The notes: generated from the sequence alone by a model not told the origin. 64,000 bases of DNA from Chrysomallon squamiferum (GCA_012295275.1 CM022679.1:15339842-15403841); one strand, 5' to 3'; shown: positions 49,652 to 63,809, numbered from the stretch's first letter. Made by a program: numbers and translations.

Positions 49652-50404
49652 CAGTGGTACCTTGACTTACGAATTGAATTCGTTCCGTGACCGAGCTTGT
49701 ATCTCAATTTGCTCGTATATCAAATGAATTTACCCAAATGAAATTAACTGATATACCATTAATCCGTTCCAGCCTCCCAAAACCACCCAAATTTTTGATA
49801 ACGTGTTTTCGAATAAAAAAATGTACGTATAAAGGACAAATAATGTATGAAAACAAAACATGTAAAGAAATAAATTGAATTTGTAAAGTGTACAGGGTTA
49901 GGGTTTCTACATCTTTTCATGGACAGAGATCCGCAGCTTAGAAATTATTTTAACGCCATAAGAGGCTACAGTATGGTACTTATCGTAAAAGTACTACGCT
50001 ACTACTGCCTACCCATATTGACTATATGCACACAGTGCTCGTATTTTTCTATGATTTCATGATTTAATTTATTGGACATCATCCGCTTCTTCTTCTTAGC
50101 ACTGTCCTTTGCATTCACTTTCTTAGAATCCATTGTAATTTGGCAAAATGCTTCACAAAACGCGAACACAACGATCAGGGATGCTTCCATGGCGAGGTAA
50201 CGACGTGAAGCAATCAAGTAAAACGCGGGATGCTGGGCGGAGGTTGTGTTGTTTGTTGCGCCAACTAGCGGCGTAACTCGGATTTTGGATCGCAACTCAA
50301 AGCAAAAAATCGAAAGGGCGGCTGCATACATTGCTCGTATTTTTCTATGATTTCATGATTTAATTTACTCATGGACATCATCCACTATTTCTTCTTAGCA
50401 CTGT
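49652..50404 (-). mobile_element. pogo/Tigger-like DNA transposon remnant with partial transposase
   Basis: The plus-strand left end follows a TA dinucleotide with CAGTGGTACCTTGACTTACG, the kind of terminal repeat seen in Tigger-like elements. On the minus strand a frame beginning near 50131 reads MDSKKVNAKDSAKKKKRMM and continues LNHEIIEKYEHC, the start of the CENP-B/Tigger N-terminal helix-turn-helix. The frame ends near 50002 without a catalytic domain. The HTH-coding segment (50035-50105) is repeated at 50331-50404 with a stop in it. No second terminal repeat was seen, so the element is internally deleted and truncated. Confidence 0.7.
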
Positions 50405-50795
50405 GACTTTAACCCGAATCTCACCGAGCAGTTTTCGTCAACAGCTTTGTTTCAGTCGCTAGTTAAGCTCCGATAAATCGCTTCCAAAATCGGCTACCAT
50501 TTTTCTTTGCGTTGTAATCTATAAACAATGTCATAATTTTATGAGTAATATTCAGGTCTACACTAGCCATTCCGTTATATTTTTCAAAACAGTACTGAAA
50601 AATTTGCAGATTTTTCCCCCAGTTTCTTCATTTTGTCTTCGTGAAAAAAATTCCAGATTATACACAAGACGATTGAAATATTTTTTTAATCCTTTGTAAT
50701 AAATTTCGTTGGTTACTTAGTGATCTGCTTGCAAAATTTAATGGAGTTTGGTCAGTTAACAATGGAACACCTCAATCTGCACATTTTCACCATAA

Positions 50796-50900
50796 GAAAA
50801 AAAAAAAAAAAAAAAAAAAAATAATAATAAAAAATAAAAAAAAAAATAAAAAAAAAAATAAAAAAAAAAAAAAAAAAATAAAAATAAAAAAAAATAAAAA
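50796..50900. repeat. A-rich tract, (A)n(TA)
   Basis: About 100 bp of nearly pure A with scattered T, between the transposon remnant and a (GA)n tract at 51077-51139. Confidence 0.9.
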
Positions 50901-51071
50901 AAGACAGTGCCTTTAACTTTACAGAACCATTAAATAGTCTGAACAGTATTTATAGTATCAGATTTTTTTTGTATCTTCTGAAGACATTTAAAGGTACTAT
51001 TTTATTCAGTTTGTTTTTACTAAGCCAATGTTTGATGATTAATAATCGTCCTTTAGAACATACACTTAAAT

Positions 51072-51076
<5 letters not shown>

Positions 51077-51139
<63 letters not shown>
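51077..51139. repeat. (GA)n
   Basis: Pure dinucleotide tract. Confidence 0.95.
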
Positions 51140-51143
<4 letters not shown>

Positions 51144-51673
51144 AATCAACAAAGAAAACAAAAGTCTGGAGAAAATGTTTATAAGAATTTATTTTACAAG
51201 TTAGTTGCGTAATATATTTACCACATAAATAGATACAGAAACATTAGAACCATCCGAATGTTGCAATAAAGTATTTTTATTTTATGAAACATAAATATTT
51301 ATACCATTATTATTTTTATTATAATCACCGAAATTATACATATGTAAGAACATCAACATAACTAAACAACAATAATAAAACATTAAAGCATTTGCATCTT
51401 TCTCGAATTAAAAAATATACTTTTATAATTATTTATTTAGGCTAATGAAAATATTATTATTAAACATCACGAAAATATAACCAAACATATAACTATTAAA
51501 AACAATCAGGTCTTTGGTATATGTAGATAATGCAATGAGGTTTCAAACAGTTACACTGCACACAGTGATATAAATATGTTCCAGATCTGCAATAATGCTT
51601 CAGTAAAAATTCCATGTCTGCTGCATTTGAAAGATTAACACGCACACACACGCGCACGCATGCACCCACAGAG

Positions 51674-51711
<38 letters not shown>

Positions 51712-52006
51712 ACACACAAAGTAACCTAAAGTTTTGGAACATTGATGTATTAGTTTAAGTAGCATTCTCTTATGTGGTAAACTGCACCAATTTGAGGCAT
51801 GCAAATGAACTGTTTTTTAAGAACAGTTGAACTGTTATGAAATACTTTACCTCATAAAAACAAGTCCTAATTTCTTACTATATACACTTTCATCCATTCA
51901 ATTCCTTAAAATAAATCAAATTAGAGTTATTTCCCTTTGATTTTGTGTAATCCTGATGAAAATTTAATATACAACATAATTACTGATATAGGATATACTG
52001 AAATTT

Positions 52007-52040
<34 letters not shown>

Positions 52041-52831
52041 CAATTAGTGCAAATTATTAAATCAGTTTTAGTCAAATTATATTCTTTTGTACAGACAGGA
52101 GCCAGCTTCTACCAATTTAGTGCTTAGTTAGTGAGTACCTTACAGATGCTGGTAGACATTGTAAAAATAATTACTCACCAGAGTGTAATCATACAGACAG
52201 TCACTGATTTTACAAGCTTTTTTTTCAGCCTATAACCAATTAAATTTCATTTTATGCACGTTGGTAAAAAAAAAAAAATTTATGATATCCTTTTTTTAGG
52301 TTAAATTCATTTCTTTATTAAATTTTTCATCTGTTGAAAGTCTTATAAAAAGCTCATATTTAAAAAAAAAAAAAAAAAAAAAAAATCTTTTGACAAGTAC
52401 AATCTAAATGAGATTTTGGCTGAACAATCTATGAATTTAGGATACATGTCCACTCTTGGTTTGCTTAAACAAATCTCTGAGATTTTGTAAATTACCCAAA
52501 TGCATACTTCAGTGAAGGTTAATTCATACAGTGATAAAATGCAAACATGGTTCCCAACCACAACTTTAACACCTTCAGATTAGACCTCTCTATTATTATA
52601 TCAGAAGATTTTCGTAGGAAATGTAGGGAAACTGCAGGAGCAGAATTGAAAGGACCTAAATCATCGTATATTAATATAATTTTTGTTTGGTTTCGTTTAA
52701 TTTTATATTAAACACACAGCAGCCTAAGACAAATTAATCGTTGGATATTAAGTTAGAACGACAACTGGCTAAATGGGTATCGAAAGAAGAAATGACCCAG
52801 CGACACTTCATAGCTTAGCGATTGCACTACT

Positions 52832-53399
52832 ACAACCCGCCTTTAATGCATCCGATACAGAAATATCACAACTCAAAATGTTTGACCAGCGCCATGTTTA
52901 CAAGCCGGTAAACCTGGGCTGACTAATACTTCTTCATTTCCCTAGACTAATCAAACAACAACAACAATAATAGAGATCCACACTATTTTTATGTAAATTT
53001 TTTTTTAGATATATATATAAATAAAACCAAAATGTACTCTCCGAATTTTCCATTTAACAGCATTTGACAGGTAAGAGAGGTGAAGTGAAATAAACAAACA
53101 CTCGTCAACAGCCGGTCGTGACCTGTCGTCTGCTCGCGACAAGAGAGAGAAATCTTCAGGTGGCTTGTGTCGAGGCTGTTTGCACAGAAAGTGTACGACG
53201 GTTAGAAACGCGACCATTAGCATGATCATCATTCTTAGAGAAATATGACTGAACCCTGCTTTGGAGTGACGCACAAATATGCCATCGTCAAAGTGCAGTA
53301 TTTAGCCGAATTTCTCTAATAATTATGATTCATGCGGAAAGTGGTAAAAGTTGCATTCTAAATGCGAAATCTGTGGTCCGTTTAAGGTCATTAAAAAAA

Positions 53400-53445
<46 letters not shown>

Positions 53446-53607
53446 TTTTATTTCTAAATAAAATAGCAATTTATATCTGGAGAGGAAAAAAACATAAACA
53501 TAACGACAATATCTAGTTGAATGTTTTGCTAAAAAACAAAAGCCTCTCTTGAGCGGAACCATAACGTAAGCCTAATTCAAAAAAAAAAAAAAAGAAAATT
53601 AAATAAA
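52832..53607. other. segment present only in duplication unit 2
   Basis: About 775 bp with no counterpart between 35273 and 35298 of unit 1. The minus strand has an ATG-started frame (53232 down to 53005) beginning MMIMLMVAFLTVVHFLC, which looks like a signal or signal-anchor, then KQPRHKPPEDF. An (AAT)n lies at 53401-53443. No transposon ends found. Confidence 0.45.
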
Positions 53608-54455
53608 TAAAAGAAAATGAAAAAAAAAGCCGAATATCAAACATAATTTATTCACCCCTTTAACAGCGTTCTTTTTTATTTATATCTTTTTATTTTTTGT
53701 TCTTTCTTTCTGCTACTTTTATTTTTATTTTTTTTTTTTTCTGTACAAATTACTCTTTTTTATTATTATTATAATAATTTTTTTTTTTTTTCATCACTTG
53801 TAACACTTTTTCTTTATCCGTATTTACTGTGTTACAAAACGTTGACGAAATGAAACGTAAACTTCGATTACCTGATGAAAATTAGTTCGCGTGAAACTTG
53901 ATAAAAGATTCCCCTCTAACAGAAAACATCTCCGACTTTCCGCACGAACCTAAACGTAACCTAGTTTTCGGTCGCAGGTAGTATTAATAAAACGTTGTCG
54001 CTCAAATCCAAAAGAAACCGCGGCGTTAGTGGTCGTCCAAGTTCTAGTTGCATTTCTTACGCTGCTTCTGAGCAGACGATATCAAAGTAGGTATTTTTGT
54101 TTTGTAATACACAACCAGTTGTCCTGAGGCAAGAAAGTGACAGAAAGGAATCAACCAAAATTAATTATATACGAACTTTTCAAAGCATATTTTGTGGTTT
54201 AAATAATTAATAAACCTGAAAACGGTATCTGGATTTGTCATGAGGATTGAACATTAAACTTAATATTTGACAATAACTAGCTTACTTTATGTGGAAATGA
54301 AGACTTGCGAAGGATATATATAAACAAGGAATAATTTAAAGTGTGAGAGAAGAAAAAAAATCAGGTGTTTTGTCTAGAAAAACAAGAGACAGAATTTACA
54401 AATATAACTTAGAAGCGCGGCTAATTTTTGAAATCGTAAATCTGTGTGTTTCAAA
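53608..54455 (+). promoter_or_regulatory. 5' flanking region of symporter copy 2
   Basis: Counterpart of 35298-36183. It lacks a few short segments present in copy 1 (for example the TGTATAAACACATATCC and AATTAGCATG stretches) and has small poly-T length changes. The final 400 bp before the ATG are nearly unchanged. Confidence 0.35.
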
Positions 54456-56708
54456 ATGGTTGCCGGAGACTATAGTATAAACACAGGAAAAGTGAAACTG
54501 TTTGGAACTGTAGATTACGTTCTGTTCGCACTCACTCTTCTTGTATCATGTGGAATTGGCGTCTTCTTTGCAATCAAAGACAGAAACAGAGTGACCACAA
54601 AAAATTATCTTCTGGGAGGTCGAAACATGGATATTTTACCCGTAGCAATGTCGTTGATCGTCACGTTCATGTCGGCGTTAACGTTGCTAGGGACACCAGT
54701 GGAAATGTACAACTACAACACCATGTTTTGGTGGCTTTGCCTCAGTTTTGTTTTGGCTATGGGTGGGGCCATTCGTGTTTTCACACCTTTTCTTTTTCAG
54801 CTTCGCATAACCAGCACATTCGAGGTAAGAATTTAAGTAATTCTGATGTCTGTATAAATTTCTTTCCTTTAGATATCAGTTGATCCTTCCGTCCAATTTT
54901 AAATCTAAACCAGAACGGGTTTTGAAACAAATAATAATAATAAAAATACCGCATTTTATAACACCTTTCTGATTTTTTATTTTTTTTATTATCAAATGTA
55001 TACTGTAGACTTTGAATGTATGAACATTTATATCGCTAAGTTTGTAATTAGGAACCCAAAGTTCAACACATTTAAATTTTAAAACATGAAGCACAAAAAA
55101 ATTGTGTTAACATCATCCTGTATATGTTACCGTCCTTATCCATAATTAAGAACTAAAAAGATCTCTGAATACTGAAAAGTACTGATAATTGTTTTCTTAA
55201 TTTTAGCTTCTCTCACATTCTGACCAACATCAAAAAGAAACTCTATTATCAAACATTTTACAATATACATATAGTGAATCGAGTTGTAACTCAGAAGTGA
55301 TAGTTCGCTGGATTTCCCAAATCGGTGATATTTCTCAGTCCAGCCATTTCGTCTCTAGCAGCATGTATAACAAATACAGTGACATCTTCTGTAAAATAAC
55401 ATTTGCTGCTCATCAGTAAAAGTAACCAGTGGTTTTGTTACACCCAGTTTTGACTCATCTTCAAATTTTAAATTTCTATCTGTCAGTAGCACAACGTATT
55501 CAGATGTTTAAACCTGCCTGTTCAGTCCTTTCACTGGGATAAGAACGAAAAAAAAAAAAAAAAAAAAAACCAAATAAATCATAATAAACCTGTTAAATAA
55601 ACAGAGTTAGATCTTCAAATTTTAAAAACAATAAATAAGGGATAGAAAACCTATAAATATTAAATAAATAATTATATAATTTTGCAAAGTAAACAGCTCA
55701 AGTATTCAAGTAGAAGTAAACGTACTGTACACAGTAGTGAGTGTTTTCTATCTAGTTACACGTTACATTTCAGGCTCCGTTCTTGATTTTAGAAAAAGGT
55801 TTTGGACCCATTATTATGCTGTATATTTCAAGATGATGTGATATTAATTACAAAGAAAATACAATCGGAGACAAAAAATAAAAAATAAGAATGGAAATAA
55901 AAATAAATAAAAACAAATAAATACAGTAGAATAAATAAATAAGATAAAAAGAAAAAGGAAAACTAAAGAAAATAAAAATAGTAATAAAAACAATTAAATA
56001 TTACAGTCTTCTTTCATTTTTTCTTTCAGTACCTTGAGTTACGATTCAGCAAAAAAGTTCGTGTTTTGGGATCATTGATACTTGTCTTTCAGACTGTAAG
56101 TAAGAGAGAGATAGATAGATAGAGAGAGAGAAAGAGATAGAGAGGAAACCTTAATGAAGTTTTTATTGCACATTTTACATTTTTAATGTGAGACAATTTA
56201 TATTTGTTACTCTCAAATCAAAGGAAACACGTTTTTATACTATTTTTTAAATTATTATTATTATTATTATTATTTGGACCACACGAAACCTGATATTATA
56301 ATATATGAAAAGATATACTTTATATAGTTCTCGTGTTACATATTTCTGACCATTTCGAAAAATAAAAAAGTAACATTTTTTTTTCTAAAAAGAAATTCAT
56401 CTGTATTAAAATAGAAAAGGGATAATAGATAATTCTTTTCTTATTGTAATAAGGATAAAAATGAAGCTATGAAAAATAAATGAACTTTGTCATTGTATTT
56501 GCAGCTGATTTATCTGGCTTTTGTCCTGTATACTCCTTCATTAGCATTATATGCAGGTGAGAACTTCGTCTGTTTACTTATTTATTTTATTATAAGTGTA
56601 GAACCATAAAGCTTAAAGTATATTTACACCACTAGTATTAAACTAAATAATATCTGATTTTCATACACCATGTGTGTACATGTGTATGTGTGTGTGTATG
56701 TATGTATG

Positions 56709-56779
<71 letters not shown>

Positions 56780-58341
56780 AGGAGGTCACTCCTAACAATC
56801 ATACAAACTAAAAATATAGTTTTTTTTATTACATTGCCTTGTTCAGCAATTTGATTCCAATGCACCATATATATATATATATACACACACGCACACAGGT
56901 TCAGGATCTGTCTCCTTATATTCCAAAATCCGAAATATTCCTAATCCAAATCACTTCTGGTCCCAAATAATCCGGATAAAGGATTCTCAGCTGTACTAGA
57001 ATATATATAAATGAACAGGTATGGACTTTGCACTTGTTGATGCAGTGGGTTATTGATGTGTGATAAAATGCAGTTACATATTTTCTTTCAGTGACTGGTT
57101 TCTCTCTGTGGGGCTCTGTAGCAGCAATCGGCTTGGTGGTCACCTTCTACACAGCGCTGGTACGAACTTGCAGTTCTTAAAGAGAAATCTGTGGGGACAC
57201 TCAGAAACAGTTAAAATGTATTCTGTAGACTTCCAAATTTTTTCCTTTTTTTCAATTTGTTTTTTCTGTTGTCTTCACGTTCGTGTCAGACAGATTTGTT
57301 GCAAAAAGTCAAATTTTCAAGAGAAATAATGGAAATCAGTCCGTCATGTACGCTACGACATCAAGACTTCAGCAGTACGGTGGAGGCATTCAAATAGTTT
57401 TAACAGTTGAATTTTTTTGCTGTATTTTACTTTGACTGTGGGCGACGAAAATTCGCACACAAAATAAATAAGATAAAAATAATGAATTGAAAGTATAAAA
57501 AATGTTATTAGGCCATCCATTCAATTGACTGTTTTCAATTTAAATTAATTCATGACCATAATGTTCCCATTATTTCACATAAAATACATTGTTTTATTGG
57601 CGGCACATATAAATTTGACTTTGGGTAGATTTTAAAAATATTTTATATATAATTGAAAAATTTGCCAAAAGCTGCAAAAAAAATTATATTTCACTAGATT
57701 TACTAGATTTAACATAAGATATATATTATTCCTTCATTCTACCTCTGGATCACTGTCAGGGTGACTTACATCTTTTCTAAGCTCAGTTGAAGGTAGAAAA
57801 AATATAATTCGAAATTAAAATTATAAATTCGTCTGGCGGTCTTTAATTTTAGAAAACAATCAGAATCCCTGAAAATTTGAATATATGTTATGAAATATAA
57901 ATATCCTGGCCTTAAAATTTTGAAATTCTTTTACAGAAATAAATAAAAATGTTTTAATGTTGTAATTCTCTCACACAATGTACAGTTATTCACAGCTTTC
58001 AAATTCTTCATACAGTTTCTCTATATTATCTTTACTGTTTTGGTTTTGCGTATTTCTTCCAGGGTGGAATGAAAGCAGTTCTGTGGACAGACACGTTTCA
58101 GGCGGCCATCATAGCAGCAGGACTTCTTGCTGTTCTCATCCAGGGATCCATCGTGGTGGGAGGGTTTGGACGAGCTTGGGAGATTGCTGACGAAAAACAA
58201 CGAATATTATTTGACGAGTAAGTAAATACAAAGATTATACAGTACCAAATCACATTCTTGTGATCTAGAAAGATGCATATTTATTAAATCTTTTAAATAA
58301 CAAAAATTGCGTAATTTTTTTTGATGATAATGATGATGACG

Positions 58342-58399
<58 letters not shown>

Positions 58400-59360
58400 C
58401 GACAGCTACGAGGATGACAAGTTCAAAATTAACAATAACAACAATAAAATCACTGTTAGTTATTTCATAGTGACATTTCGTCGTGTCCTGAGATACTGCA
58501 CTCACTAAACTTTAGATCACTACCAGAATGCAGTATAGATATAACGATGCTATTAAAACGACGACCCGACCCCGAATATTCAGTTTCTTTTATCATAGCT
58601 ATCGAGTATATATATTTTTTCCATTAAAACTTATTTATTTATTTTTCAATTTATCTCTTGGTCTCCCTCCTGCAGTTTTAAATCGTTTGCTCAGATTCCT
58701 AAAAATCCGTTTTACACAAAATAAATGTGTGTATACTGTAAAACTGCAAAATGACAAATTCCCATGGCCTTGGACGAATCTTCTTGATTTATTGTTTTAT
58801 TCGTCTGACTTCCCAGTGCTGTTAAATGTGTGCTCAGTGACCGCACAAAGAGACACGATCTGTTTGTCATAACCTTCTGACATTTTACCTCATTTTTGTA
58901 CCTTAAGAACTGGCATAGAAGCTTAATGATTGATGCTTAAGCCGACTTAGACTCCCGATGTTCTATTTTATAAACTTTCCTGTGATAGCTAATATTACTG
59001 ACAAAATCGCTAGAATGAAGTTTACACAAAAAGGCTGCTGTGATTGCTGTAGGTGTTGTTGTTTTTTTTAACTTGTTTTGGGGCTTATGTCGGGATTTTT
59101 CTTTTTGTTGTCGTCGTTGTTATTGTTGTCATTTTAATTTTATCCCAGGACCTTGGAATGATGTTCTTATTTAATTACTTTTTATGACTAGTGTGGGCTT
59201 TTTTCAGTCTTCCATGTTTTCAACTTCTGATTAAATTCTAGCGAAGATTCTTTAACTATGTTCTATTTATTATTCTGCTGCTTAGCGACATCTTCTATTT
59301 TTGACACAGTAACAACATCTTCTTTTACCTTTCGCTTTCTTTAGTGTTTGTGTCTGTATG

Positions 59361-59409
<49 letters not shown>

Positions 59410-59682
59410 ATTTATTTATTTACTTATTTTATATTTTTTACCTAGCACTTTTGATAATGGCAGATTTTCTTGACTAACTTTAAAGGACAGCTGTCTTGGT
59501 AAATTATTATACTGTACTAGATATCTTTGAAGATACTATTTTTATGACTTTGAAAAACTGTTCTTATTAAACTGCATTCTTAGCTGTGTTCTATTTATTT
59601 ATAACCTGTTGATAACGAAGAAAGATAGCACATAGTAGAATTTTAAACATAAAACTGGTGTCGCGTGAACGAAGAGCCAATT

Positions 59683-59756
<74 letters not shown>

Positions 59757-61900
59757 GTCATATTAAAAAAATTCGTACAGTAGATGCATTTGAAAATATG
59801 ATAGCCAAATGTCGTCTGTGCTGAATGTCTTTGAAAGAATTATGCTACTGAATAAGTGTTTGTTAATGTTTTCATCATTTTAGTAATGCAGACATATACT
59901 CACACATTTATAAAAAGTCATATTTATTTATACTATATTAAACTGAAAATTATCAGCTAAACATATAACTATTAAGTAGTGTTTTATTTTCTTTTATAAT
60001 AATAATAATAATAATATAATAATAATAACAAGAACAACAATAACAGCAATAATAATAAACTACTGACATTATAATCACACACGTATTGACAAAAGCTAAT
60101 GTTTTGTTTTACTTTCAGTTTTAGTTTCGATCCTGCGACTCGACACTCGTTCTGGTCAGTAGTGATAGGGGCTGGTTTTTTCTGGATGTCTCTGTACGGA
60201 GTTCACCAAGCTCAGGTTCAGCGATGCATCAGTCTACCAACGTTGAGAAAGGCTCAGTGGTAAGGTCTTTATTTTTTCTTTACCCATCACATTATCATTG
60301 TCGTCACTGTCTTCATCACAGTCATAATCTTCGAAATCGTGGTTGTTATTTCCGAAAGGATTGTTTGTTGTTGTGATGTGTGCATAGTGTTTTAAGATAA
60401 AAACGACAAAATTAATTGTAGGTATTGGCTTTTATGTTCATCGAAATCAATCATATTACGGTAATTGGATATATCAATACAGTCAGTTCAGTACAATTGA
60501 AACCCTCATCTGAATCAGAGCTGGCATCATCTGGGTCAGAAAAATGTGCGACTGGGATAGTAATTGTATTCTGTCACATTCATGTTCGATTCCTGAATAT
60601 ATCAGATACATTATATAACTGTTCATATTAAAATGTTTTTAGGTGCGGTCAAACATAAATTTTTTACTATTCATTCGTTTCAGGGCTTTAGCTTTCAATA
60701 TACCAGGCTTGATTTTCATCACAACCATGTGTTGTATGATCGGCATTGTCATGTTCGCTTTCTATGCTGAATGTGACCCAATCCGCGTCGGACTGGTTAA
60801 AAAACCAGACGAGGTATGTCGCTCATGACATATTCAAAAGTCAGCTGTTACGTCATTAAAATCGCGATCATCAAATCTCACCCAAACGATGGACACGCGA
60901 TAATTTTGTCGATAATAATAATAATCGATAATTTTAAATCGGTACAATTCGGACAACAAAAAAACAACAACAAGAACAACAACAACAGTATCAACAGCAA
61001 CAACAATAAAAATAATAAATTTCATATCTGTCTATTATGATCCTGTTATAAAATGTTAATCATTAAATTATTTTCACCTCTGCAGATTCTGCCGCTGTAT
61101 GTGATGGACATTCTCGGACATTTGCCTGGTCTTCCTGGAATATTTATATCTTGCCTCTTTAGTGGAAGTCTGAGGTAATTTTATCTTTTATTATTAATTT
61201 AATTTCCTTGATTAGACAACATAAGTAGTGTTGATGCAGGTTTGATATCATAATATTCTTATTATTCAAAATCTTTATATATGTATGCATCTTGCCTTTT
61301 ATCAAAGCTCATGGTTGTGTTTCTTTGTCTCTTGAAATAAAATATCCATTGGTGCTCGTAGTGACGGGTTTTATTTATAACAGCATCATTATACAAGTGT
61401 GTATGCCAGTGAAAATTAACTAATCGCAAAAACAACTGTTTATTCCGGAATAACAGTTCTCGCATGCATTTGTCTTTATGGAATTTGACCACTTATTTAT
61501 TTATTTATTTATTTATTTTTTATTATCTTTAATTTATTTTCAGTTCACTGTCGTCTGGATTGAACGCCATTGGCGCTGTCGTGGTTACTGATCTTATTCG
61601 TCCATACTGCTGTATAAAAATGAGCGACAAAACAGCAACCATACTAACAAAGTTGATTGGTAAATATTTTCTCTTAATCTATATATTCAGCTTGTATCAG
61701 TTAAGAAATATTACAAGAAATTAATTTGTTAAGAGTAAAAATGATTTTATTTGATATTAAATAAGCCGGTAAATGAATAAATGAATAAATGAATAAATAA
61801 TATTAATATTACAATAATGATGGGAAGAACAACAACAGCTATCATCATCATCATTATTATTTTATTTTATTTTTTTAATTAATTAATTAATTAATTTATT

Positions 61901-61963
<63 letters not shown>

Positions 61964-62279
61964 TGTTTTCTTGGAGTTACCGAGAATTACATTAAACAGC
62001 ATTTTTGTATCTCGTTGTGAATTAATCTTTCTGTTAAAGTTTTTTCACTTTCACTTTCAGTTTTGGCATTCGGTCTTATCTCAATGGGCCTTGCTTACAT
62101 TTGTTCTCTCTTGGGAGGAGTTTTGCAGGTAACACAGTTTCTGTCTTTATACCAATATTGTATAAATACTGTCATCCAGCCACCCAGTCACTCAGTCAGT
62201 CAATAAGAACTTCTCTTTCTTCTACTACTGTCACTGCTTCACTATTCTCAGCGATGTGCCACTCAGAAAATCCTCATTA

Positions 62280-62330
<51 letters not shown>

Positions 62331-63809
62331 TTTTCAGAAGGGAGTGCCATAATTAATTTCAATTACAAGGTAAAAAATGGACCTGAAAATAATAATAATA
62401 ATAATTTATCCTTTAAAACTGTCTGACATATAGTTTTTATCTGTTGAGTTAAATGACGTCATCTGTCTATAATCACTGATCTTCGTTTCCTACTTGCAAC
62501 TGCTAACGTGAACTATTACCTCACATAAACGTCTATGACTGTTAGCACGTCACACCTAGGTGACATTTTCTATATGTCACAGGGACATCCTCATTCCTTA
62601 ACGATGTTTGTCTGTCTCGGCGTACGTGTGTTTGTACACGTAAACGCTTTCAGGTTAAATAAAGTTTTGAATAGACATCAAAGGACAAAACGCGAACGAA
62701 AGAAATACATTCTTTTCAAAATTACCTGCATTTTCTCTTACACACGGTGGAAGAATAGCACAATCTGTGATGTAAGCTGTCTAGGAAATTTCTAAGTTAA
62801 AACAATGTAAAGTAACAGCTGAGGTCATTCCAGCACAAGACGTACTCTCAAGCAAAATGGTAACAACACTAACACAAAAAAAAAAGAAAAAGAAAAAGAG
62901 AAACCCTCACAAAAACCAACCAACAAACAAACAACAAAAAAAGGTATATTGATTTTTTGTTTTGTTTGTTGTTGTTGCTGTTATTATTATTTATTTTATT
63001 TTTTATTTTATTTTTTTTTTGGTTTTGTTTATATCTATATATATATATTATTTATTTGAGGAGTTAAATATTTTTAAACATACATAATTAAGAAAATGTG
63101 TTTAAAGAATAATAAAAACATAAAGGCAGGACAGAAACAGAAGTCAGCAAACTAAAATAAAAACACTGGTAAAGCACTGAAGGATTTTGTAAAAGTATTA
63201 ATGTTGCAAATATTTGTCTTGGCAAACGACTGAGGTGTAGGCCTATAGTTAAACATTCTTTTCTTGTTATTTTTTATTTTTATTTTGTCACAAATATCTC
63301 AGAGGGGGGAATTCATCAAAACAAAACTAAAAAAAAAAAACATGTGATGATGTACACGACTGCTGACCAGCAAGAAGATGTCCATTGTTCCTGTCTGTTC
63401 AGCATGGCTGCACTCAGATTGAACTTCATTCATAGCAGTTGTTTTTTTCTTCTCATTGTTTAAAATATTTTATAAATCTGTGTATATGTGTGGGTGGGTG
63501 TGCGTGTTTGTGTGTGTGTGTGTACACGTACAAACATATAGAAAAAGATAGATTTATAAAATATCCAGAACTTTGAAAATAATAAAATGTTATATATAAG
63601 AAATGCTCGAACCCATTTACACCACCAGACTCTACGTTTTATTGAAACAAATCATTTATGAAGTGAAAGCTAACTTTTTTACGAGTGTTTACAGATCAGG
63701 TGTGTGTGTATTTCTTTAACAGGCCGCCTACAGTGTCTTCAGCATTGTTAACGGGCCTTTGTTCGGGCTGTTTGTGTTTGGAATGTTCTTCCCGTGGGGA
63801 AACCAGTGG
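54456..63809 (+). CDS. SLC5-type sodium/solute symporter, copy 2, exons 1-11, runs off the window
   Basis: Tandem paralog of the upstream symporter with identical exon phases. Exons: 54456-54824, 56030-56095, 56505-56556, 57092-57159, 58063-58217, 60119-60259, 60684-60813, 61086-61174, 61544-61659, 62061-62128, 63723-63809. The last four exons lie beyond 64000. The 447 codons present are open throughout, and exon 11 reads [20 protein letters not shown], the expected SLC5 helix. By eye about 17 of 1,341 coding bases differ from copy 1. The amino-acid changes I see are K to N (GGRKMD/GGRNMD), V to M (exon 1), I to F and V to L (exon 6). This appears to be the functional copy in the window. Substrate not determinable from sequence. 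Confidence 0.88.
56896..56993. mobile_element. internally deleted version of the same MITE in symporter copy 2
   Basis: Same two ends as 38427-38662, but about 138 bp of the interior is gone, joining CAGGTTCAGGATCT directly to GTCTCCTTATATTCC. The left TA is replaced by CA from an adjoining (CA)n tract. Confidence 0.72.
58338..58397. repeat. (AAT)n in symporter copy 2 intron 5
   Basis: Longer than the equivalent at 40099-40118 in copy 1. Confidence 0.9.
59360..59407. repeat. (TG)n in symporter copy 2 intron 5
   Basis: Expanded relative to the short TGTGTG run of copy 1 near 40355-40373. Confidence 0.9.
59689..59755. repeat. (GA)n in symporter copy 2 intron 5
   Basis: Not present at the equivalent site of copy 1. 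Confidence 0.95.
61898..61962. repeat. (TTA)n in symporter copy 2 intron 9
   Basis: Pure trinucleotide tract, much shorter and interrupted in copy 1. Confidence 0.95.

Larger units (their letters stand above)
50405..52766. other. region between the transposon remnant and duplication unit 2
   Basis: A-rich tract, (GA)n, (CA)n at 51676-51716 and poly-A runs at 52010-52037 and 52362-52385. No gene supported. Confidence 0.65.
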
